A stretch of 64,000 bases of DNA. Source: Gymnopus androsaceus JB14 (lineage: Eukaryota > Basidiomycota > Agaricomycetes > Agaricales > Omphalotaceae). Location of the stretch: assembly GCA_009733575.1 (NCBI GenBank), contig ML769425.1:124001-188000 (forward strand), in the 5' to 3' direction. The notes beneath the pieces were generated by a model that did no database searches, was not told where the DNA came from, and saw only the letters and a list, made by a program, of their open reading frames with translations. Both the position numbers and the translations under genes were made by a program. Shown here one piece after another: positions 57,028 through 64,000 of the stretch (its first letter is position 1; every line of letters begins with the position of its first letter).

Positions 57028-57514
57028 CCAAAAGTGCAGAAAAATCCGCTCAAATGAAATACTAATTGATTTGCTAGCTTTCATGTAAAAAATCACTTAT
57101 GAGTGAAATTTTGAGCAAAAAATGACCATTCAGTCAGGCTATCTCTCTTAATGAAAATACACTTATCAGTTGAGCATTCAGTTAAAACTGAAAAAAAGAC
57201 TGAAATATCAGCTACACTGGCAGCCAGACCTGATGGGCCCCCAGCAACCTACTGAAGGACCAGATCTTATTTGGCTGTGATTCAATACCTGACTTGGGGG
57301 GGCCCATCTGTTTTTGCTGCTAGGGTAGCACATATTTCAGTCATTTTTTCAGTTTTAACTGAATACACAACTGATAAGTTTATTTTCATTAAGATAGATA
57401 GCTCAACTGAATGATTACTTTTTGCTTCAAAGTCTCGCTTGTAAGCAATTTTTTACATGAAAATTAGCAAATCAATTAATATTTCATTTGAGCTGATTTT
57501 TTTTGCACTTTTGG
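57028..57514. mobile_element. 487-bp MITE with about 200-bp inverted arms
   Basis: Ends CCAAAAGTGC/GCACTTTTGG. The arms stay paired through CTCAAATGAAAT, CTAATTGATTTGCTA, TTTCATGTAAAAAAT and GTTAAAACTGAAAAAA. It interrupts the repeat-family gene between CVNAF and RGLGLDIEG. No ORF; target duplication unclear. Confidence 0.8.
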
Positions 57515-58212
57515 TGTGATTCAAATGTATTGCTAGAGGCCTTGGACTTGATATTGAGGGTGATATTGATACGAGAAGTGTAAATCAGATTGTGAAAGAG
57601 GGCAGCATTGCAGCAAAAATCCACCTTGTTGAAGCCTTCTAGACTGCCGAAGGTATACTTTAGGCCATGCTTAACATCTGAAAAATAACTAATCATTTGT
57701 TGAATAGGAATTTCAATCAGTAGCAATAGAACTTCACACAAAAATAACAACTACAAATCCCACTGTGCATCAACCATGGATGCAGATGGTTGATGCCGTG
57801 AATTCTTCCTAGGGATCTTCATGGCTGCCAACCACAAAAGTGAAACTCAACGTGATGAGTGGATTGAGCTAATTGAAGAGCTATATCAGCTTTTCAAAGC
57901 CAGGCCATTCTGCAAGAGTGACACTGATGTTTGCAATTTCTGGTCTGCACTTACTGGGATGCATATAGATCATGCCAAGGATCAAAAGAAGCTCTTCCAT
58001 CTGCTCAAAGCATTCAAGGAGTAGTGCAAACATGAAAGACAAGAGGAGCAAGCTGTGTTGGGAATGAGCTCACCTGAGCTTGTTGTCTTCCTCCTGCAAG
58101 TTTCGCATGGAGCTACGCTGGCCACTGGAGGAGAAAATGCCTGGAACACCCTTAGCGAAGATCAGAAACTGAAGCTATACCATGACACATACCTTAAAGT
58201 TGCAACTTCCAT

Positions 58213-58884
58213 CAGCAAAACCTGGGTGGAGGTCATAGCAACTCATAGTATATCATAGCAGCCATAGTGCTCCACAGAACTGTGGAGTGCTATGAGCTCC
58301 TATGAGTTCCTATGAACTCCTGTGGGATTGCTGCAACTTTGAGTGAGCTGTCATCTGCCATCACTGTTTGACAGCTGTCATTTTCTCCCGCAAACACTAT
58401 ATAATTAAGAACCAATGCACTGTTGCAGCTTCAACAAGTTCTGTTTTTTTCTTCCAAGTCAGCAATCCTGAGCTGCTTTAGTTTGGACATCATGGTAAGT
58501 AGTCTCATTCAAGCCTTCAATGTCTGTTTAATGTCTCGGCAGCATGAGCACCATTACTTCTGATTTTACAGATAGTTATATTAGTTTCAGAATTGTTCTA
58601 CTAGTTTTGCTACTACTGTATTAATTGTCCTACTGTACTACTAATGACCACAATAATATGATACGATTCCATGATTATTTTCATCTTGTTTTTGTCTTGC
58701 CGAGAGCCAACAAAACAATTCAAAATACTAATATATTTTGAATTGAATAGAGCCTGACAGATGGCATTCCCGTGAAATCCATAGCAATCCATAGCAATCC
58801 ATAGCACTCCATAGTTCTGGACAGAGGGCTACCTTGCTATGGGTGCTATGGGTGCTATGAGTGCTGTACACCCAGGTTTTGCTG
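58213..58884. mobile_element. 672-bp hAT-like MITE
   Basis: Terminal inverted repeats CAGCAAAACCTGGGTG ... CACCCAGGTTTTGCTG; flanking 8-bp sites ACTTCCAT (58205-58212) and ATGTCCAT (58885-58892) match at six positions. Removing it rejoins the host frame (KVATS | IRKEEFDKL). The inside has clusters of CCATAGCA/TGCTATGG near both ends. An 8-bp target and CAG ends suit hAT. Confidence 0.8.
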
Positions 58885-60493
58885 ATGTCCATCAGAAAGG
58901 AGGAATTTGATAAGCTTTCTCCAGAAGAGAAGGATAACGTTGATCTCTTTCTCTGGGAGATGAATGTGTTCAAAGGTGGTGTCATGGCTATGGAGGGTTG
59001 GTGGTCAGAAAACAATGTCAAACCCCCAGTATCTTTGCCTAACTGTGATAATGATGCCACTGCAATTCTTGCTCCAGGTACATCCGCTGCTGATTGTGCT
59101 CACAAAAAGTCAAAAGCTGGTGCGGTTAAAGTTGTGTCTCTGGCTGGAGCAATTTTTCATCACAAGGACCAAAAATGTGGTCAGCAGGACACTCTGTGGT
59201 TCTACTTTGACAAAGAACTTGGTTTTCACATTGCATTTCCAGACACCAGCAATACTTGCTTCCAGTTGCATGCAGAAGCTAGCGCCATTCTAATCACATA
59301 CCTCAACTTTTTCCTTCAGTTCCTTGATCTTATCAAAGACAACAAAACTACTTGAAAGCTTAATCACATGGAGCACAATGTTTGTCATGGGTTATGCTGT
59401 AATAAACACTGCATAAACTCACTGTTATCACCCTCTATCACCAATCAGTGTTCCATACATGTGCAAAATCCGGGGAACACTCACATCAGAGTAAAATTTC
59501 CTGCTATTGGGCAAATACCATGAACATCTAAAAACTCATCTTCAGACCCTGATAAATGAACCCAAGCTCATTGTTTCTCCTCTATCTCTCACAAAAAGGC
59601 AGCATTTGATGGGCAATTGTGGGATAGGCCGGATGCAATGTATGCAATACAAAGTTATCTTCCCAACCTGCCATTTTTGAACCTCTTTTTGTTTGGTTTT
59701 GTGAAGGGTCTCTGGAGACCTGGGAACGGTTTACATCCAAATGGGTGAAGGATGGAGAAATAGCACAAACCTCTGCAAAAAAATAAAGCGCATGCTGCGA
59801 TGCCAAAGAATAATGACAAGAATGAGTCCAACTTTGGTATTATGTGGCACAATGCCTGCTCAAAGCCTGGAATATCAGTACCTCAGCATAATGCATGCCA
59901 GATGTACACGCAGAGTGAAGGGACATCAGATTGAATGCAATTAATGACTTCTGATCAGCAAGTCTGGCTTTGAGGGACAGCTAGGGTTGGAGACACATCA
60001 GGAAAGAATCATGAGAAGAAGATAGCAATGGCAGAGTATATGGATTGCATTTCCACAAAAAAAACAAGAAAAGGCTCATGTCTGTGTTGAAAAACAGCAG
60101 GTGGCACAGGAGAAGGTCCAACAGGTGGGTACTCAACTTTTTGACAACATTTCAGTGCTTGAAGATGCTCTCAAGCTTCCTGCCCGAGCACCAGGATATC
60201 TCAGCATTGCTGACATCAACCTTTGGCTTGATTGGTACATCCAAAACCGGCTGGAATTTGCAGTACCTAAAAAGCCTGCACAAGGCAATAGGGATGCCAA
60301 ATGTGAGCTTTTGAAGGAAGCAGTTATCAAGTCCATGACTTACAGTGCTCAGTTACCATCTGGAATTGGCCAGCAGCAGAGGGAGAGCATCGTCAAAGAA
60401 AAGGAGGAAGAGACAGCTGGTGGGATTCATCAAGAAGACAGATTTGATACTGGTGGCAATGAGGCAGTGTTTTATGGCAGATCTACACATTGA

Positions 60494-61752
60494 TTAGACA
60501 CATGACATGTCCATTATACTTATAGATATCCAATGTATATATTACAGTACTTTATACACTATGAAATCTATATTTCTTGGGTACTTACAAGGCTGGAAGT
60601 TCATCACAAAAACTAAACGCTCCTGTTGAGCCCTTATCTAGTTTGTGAACTTTCATCAAATCTTGTGAGAGTTTACCAGGCCTGATAAGACTGGACAATT
60701 GAACATATATATTTTGATCAATTGTAAGGCAAGAAAAAATATGTGAAAAATGACCCATCGAAGTTACAATTACAAGGCACTGTAAGACGTCCTAAGGTCT
60801 TGAAATGCCCTTGTTTTCTAATCATGGATCATGGCCTTGTATGGCTTTAATTGTGTAGAAATAACACCGTTATATCAGCTCATATCCATCAATGGCTTGT
60901 ATTACAGAGATAATCAAGTCAGAGCGCTAGTACTTGGAAGATAAGTGCCAAACCGCGGATGGGTGCTCGTGAACTGTCTACAATCAAAAACCTGTCCTCG
61001 GGTATCGCACATGTGTCCCCTACAGTATGAGTTGTAGTTGCCCGGTGACTACATGTTCTTTAGTGATTGATTAAGTACAATCTTACTTGCTACTAAGTAC
61101 TGGTTCCCTTACAAGATACTATATATATATATTGTATGACTACTAAAATTAGTTGTTCGATACTTGTAGAACTGATTGAACAAACATATACTGATATAAT
61201 TTTATTATATGTTGTTAAAATTCTCAAAATGCCTTAGCAGGCCTTAGCAACTTCGCCCACCATGTGTAGTTCACCATATGGGTGAAGTTTGCAAGCACCA
61301 TAAGTTTAAAACAAGGCCGGGTGAAAAGTTGGCCAGTTGGGTGAGGTTTATCTTACTTGTGTACATTATAAGAGTTTTCAAGGCCTTATCTGCAAAGTTT
61401 ACTTTTTGTGATGTTGAAGCATTGGATTTGTCGCAATTGAGCATAAGCACCTGCTTAGTCAGCGCATGATTCTTGAATCGGGATTGCACCTTACCACATA
61501 ATCCCTCTTCCAGGGTTTCCCAGGGCTTGTTTATCACCGCACTCATTGTGCCCATTACCGGTTCCAGTGGGAGCTCCAGATGTTGTTTATCCTGTTACTG
61601 GCTCCAGTGAGAGCCCCATGATGCTTTATCATTTTATTGCATGTGTATGCTCCAACTTTACCCTATCCAGTTGGAACCCTTTGTCCTACAGATCTAATGG
61701 TATTGCTCTCTTTATGTCTATTCCCTGTGCTACGTGACCAGCCAAGTGGGAG
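60494..61752. other. AT-rich, nothing recognised
   Basis: No domain-bearing ORF. Right part (61550-61620) has a short internal repeat (GGTTCCAGTGGGAGC and GGCTCCAGTGAGAGC). Confidence 0.5.
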
Positions 61753-61938
61753 TGTTGGGTAAATACCCTCCCATTGGTTGTCTGGCCACTCCACACACCG
61801 CATGTACCCCTATATGCTTCCATATATAAGGTAGATAGATACAAATCATCAATTAATCTTTCTTTCCCCTGTTCTTGATGGTCAATTCCCTCCTCGCTGA
61901 GGTTGTACCCACCAACTGAGCTTGTCCATTTCCAAACA
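61753..61938 (+). mobile_element. Solo-LTR-like sequence (copia type)
   Basis: Begins TGTTGGGTAAATACCC directly after a purine-rich AAGTGGGAG as in copia polypurine tracts, contains ATATATAAGG (TATA) near 61824, and ends about CCAAACA. No integrase or reverse transcriptase in the flanking 1.2 kb, so it is a solo or broken LTR. Confidence 0.45.
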
Positions 61939-61971
61939 ATGTTTCTAAAGGCAAGCTTTCAAGATTCATAG

Positions 61972-63264
61972 TACTGTAGCATTTTGATCAAGTGTTCATC
62001 CAGGATGACGCATGATGCATTGACACCAACAGTTCATTAGTTCACTTTTGCCAATGATGCATGATGCAAAACAAAATTGGAGTTCAGTTCACCATTGAGT
62101 TGATACTTTTTCAGAGTGAAACATGCACTAAAAGTTTGTTGTGAGCCGGGAAATAGATAATAAACTTCCTTTGATACCCAATGTAACTGTCATGCAAAAA
62201 AGCCAGCTGCAAATGAAAAGAAACAAAAAATTTGATTATTTATGTACAAAATGATGAATTCCATCCAAGTTCAGAGGCCCATATGATGCATGATGAATGT
62301 GGATTTTAGTTCAGTTCAGAGGTGCCCATGATGCATGACTGAATGCTTGATGGAAATGGTACAGTATATACAGTTTATAAAAAGCTTGGGATAGTTTGAC
62401 TGGTAGCTCTGAGGCAGAAAAATACAATATCTAATCTTGATCTACCATATATGGTGCATGGGAATGCTTGCATAGTTAGCTAGTCTGACCAAAAGTCTAG
62501 TTCCAAAGTTTGCAGCCCCTTGCAATCAAGAGTTCTGACTCAGGTTCATTGATTCTGAAATTTTTGACCAAACAAAATACAAAAGAAATCTGAAAAATCA
62601 AGAAAAAATTGAAACTGCATACAGATTTTTTTGAGGATGACGCATGACTAGTGTTGCCGCGGCTTGGGTGTTAGCTGGCTCGTAGCTGGCTCAAACCTGG
62701 TTTTCAAGCCAGCCAAGCTGAAGCCGATTGAGCTGGCTACAACAGCTTCAAGCTGCTTCAAATTCTCAAATTTTAGTTCGCTCATACCGCAACTTATGAG
62801 GGGTTCTTTCAACTGCTCTTAGGTGTAGGAGCACATCCAAGGTGATAGCAATGCTCAAATGAACCAAAATTGCCTTGGGGATGTGCAACACAATGCACAG
62901 ACACAACAAAGTTTAATATATTTAATTGATATTTAAATGACATAATTTCCGGTCAACCATATTTTTGCCTCAATCAGTGTTGTACTGTGCCGTATGACAG
63001 AAGGGAGACTTGAGGATACAGATATTTTGGTATACAATGCTCACAATGCATCTTAGTGCTGTCCTCACGCCTGTTTGTGAAAACCACCTTGAGCCGGCTG
63101 CAAGCCGGCTCATGAGCTGTCCAAGCTGCGAGCCGCAGCTTCTCAAGCCAGCTACCGGCTAGTCAAGCCGCGGCAACACTATGCATGACTAAACTCTTGA
63201 TGATAGTTTAGTCATGCATCATCCTCAAAAAATTTGATCAAGACTTGATCAAAATGGTACAGTA
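61972..63264. mobile_element. 1.3-kb inverted-repeat element, interrupted
   Basis: Left end TACTGTAGCATTTTGATCAAG (61972-61992) pairs with the right end (about 63241-63264), and inner GAGGATGACGCATGA blocks also pair. ATGATGCATGA-type motifs recur inside. No transposase seen. Confidence 0.65.
62649..63181. mobile_element. 533-bp hAT-like MITE nested in the element above
   Basis: Ends TAGTGTTGCCGCGGCTTG and its complement; flanking 8-bp sites CGCATGAC (62641-62648) and TGCATGAC (63182-63189) differ by one base. GC-rich GAGCCGGCT/AGCTGGCT arms surround an AT-rich core. Confidence 0.8.
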
Positions 63265-63396
63265 TTAAGGAATAACTGAAATGGCCTTAAGTGGCTAATT
63301 AACATGCTAGTGCCCTATAGTACAGGACTGGTGCACAGTCCCTTGATTTGCAGCTGTTTCAGTGACCCCTAGCCTTAAGCCACAGTCCAGCTTGAG
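63265..63396. other. Intergenic
   Basis: Short gap between the element and the LRR remnant; nothing seen. Confidence 0.4.
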
Positions 63397-63760
63397 TTAG
63401 GTTCCAACTAACATTATAACTTCAAGATTCGGTGCCTTGGCCAGAACTTGAGAACTTGAAACAACCTTTAACTCAATGTCTGAGATATGGAACATCCTTA
63501 AAGAACGCAGCTTTTTAAGGGGCTGACATACATCCAAAACTTCTTGAGTCAGAGGTGCACTTGTTAAATCAAGATACACCAAATTTCCTCGTAAGTCCTT
63601 CAGATCTTGCTCTTCCAGCAGAGATACAAAACGTTGTCTCACTGAGGTACAGGTTTAGCTCTGTTAGCTCGGCCGTCACAGGTGAATCAAACGCAACAAC
63701 TCAGAGCAGTCACCCAAGTGATTGCAACTGGACCCGAGGGCGGCATTTCCTGTGGTGAAT
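63397..63760 (-). pseudogene. LRR protein 3' fragment
   Basis: The minus strand reads VTAELTELNLYLSE, then in another frame RQRFVSLLEEQDLKDLRGNL, VYLDLTSAPLTQEVLDVCQP and LKKLRSLRMFHISDIELKVV, ending at a stop at 63397. Leucine spacing is typical of fungal F-box/LRR proteins. The junction near 63650 may be an intron or a frameshift, and the upstream part leaves the window unresolved. Confidence 0.45.
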
Positions 63761-64000
63761 ACGATGACACATGCACTGAAGCCTATAGTTGAGAAGTTTT
63801 TCAATGAAGTAGTTACTACAATCATGGAGGGAAGAATCGACTAGTTACTGTTCAGCATATATCAAGCACGGGAATGTCGTCCGTTCCAGGCTGCGCCAGT
63901 GTATGATTGCGAGCCTGTGACTCGTATTGATAGAATAATGATATTTCATGCTCTTGCATATGGCCCAACCTCACTTCGCGGAAGACATGCCCTGCAGTGA

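Larger units (their letters stand above)
56340..60493 (+). pseudogene. Agaric multi-copy repeat-family gene, broken by two MITEs
   Basis: Pieces in order, all plus strand: an N-terminal acidic/Ser region and coiled coil (56440-56830, QNLEEKVEKLEGATNQLAQD), DTAVKRVGRMFRLKEGKEKT and SLDNIPAKHCVNAF; a MITE; RGLGLDIEGDIDTRSVNQIV and KEGSIAAKIHLVEAF; RFLGIFMAANHKSETQRDEW, HIDHAKDQKKLFHLLKAF and MSSPELVVFLLQVSHGATLA; a second MITE; EEFDKLSPEEKDNVDLFLWE, GWWSEN, HHKDQKCGQQDTLWFYFDKE and FHIAFPDTSNTCFQLHAEAS; later GKLWDRPDAMYAIQSYLPNL, and YLSIADINLWLDWYIQNRLE at the end (stop 60491-60493). I recall this architecture from many-copy genes in agaric genomes; it may be a transposon passenger or transposase relative, unproven. 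Many stops and shifts. Confidence 0.6.

Noticed and set aside
57484..57750. 88-codon minus-strand ORF
   Set aside because: Antisense to the RGLGLDIEGDIDTRSV part of the repeat-family pseudogene; its end mirrors the MITE arm.
58728..59060. 110-codon minus-strand ORF with ISKTWV
   Set aside because: Produced by the inverted terminal repeat of the hAT-like MITE and antisense to the repeat-family gene.

Overview
The window looks like nuclear DNA of a mushroom-forming basidiomycete (Agaricomycetes). Genes are cut by many introns of about 50-60 nt with GTA/GTG donors. F-box/LRR, DUF6699-like and HGDL-type TKL kinase sequences are multi-copy or decayed. The right end is packed with inverted-repeat elements. 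All gene models were spliced by eye; no similarity search was run.

Layout. 1-650: 3' part of QCR6 (complex III hinge subunit), whose reading frame appears to need two micro-exons of 2 and 4 nt. 1573-2145: dead UTP10 remnant. 2427-24880: a patchwork of segmental duplications. A ten-exon gene of unknown function (here 'gene X', intact copy 22232-23829) and a mitochondrial repeat-protein gene (10035-12850) form a convergent pair that was duplicated, inverted and partly lost, leaving three gene X copies and two copies of the repeat-protein 3' end. Between them lie an F-box gene (13107-14734) with a tandem pseudogene, an intact phytanoyl-CoA dioxygenase family gene (16484-17937), and a 2-kb insertion with retroelement and RAD16 scraps bounded by 124-bp perfect direct repeats.

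25371-27216 holds an intact glucose-6-phosphate dehydrogenase gene. 28850-37800 is a tandem duplication of about 4-5 kb. Each unit carries upstream repeats, a TATA box, a gene joining a cyanase-type helix-turn-helix segment to an NADH-cytochrome b5 reductase module, DUF6699-like debris and the 5' end of NAA10. Both fusion copies have one frame break, in different places. The second unit leads into the intact NAA10 N-acetyltransferase gene (37784-38599), followed by a serine-rich gene of unknown function.

40566-52312: an inverted F-box pseudogene, a damaged amino-acid permease, an unrecognised minus-strand gene, a long locus joining CDC24-type CH-like, RhoGEF and PH parts to a TKL kinase (with frame breaks), and a multi-copy protein with a possible PD-(D/E)xK motif and a nonsense codon. 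From about 52.3 kb the sequence changes sharply to AT-rich mobile-element territory: a 2.9-kb foldback element with a nested MITE and tRNA-like promoter, a multi-kilobase agaric repeat-family pseudogene split by two MITEs, an LTR-like sequence, a nested hAT-like MITE and an LRR fragment.

The housekeeping genes (QCR6, G6PD, NAA10, PhyH, the repeat protein) are intact. The lineage-specific families are mostly decayed. The most novel candidates are the QCR6 micro-exons, the duplicated cyanase-HTH/b5-reductase fusion, and the GEF-kinase junction.
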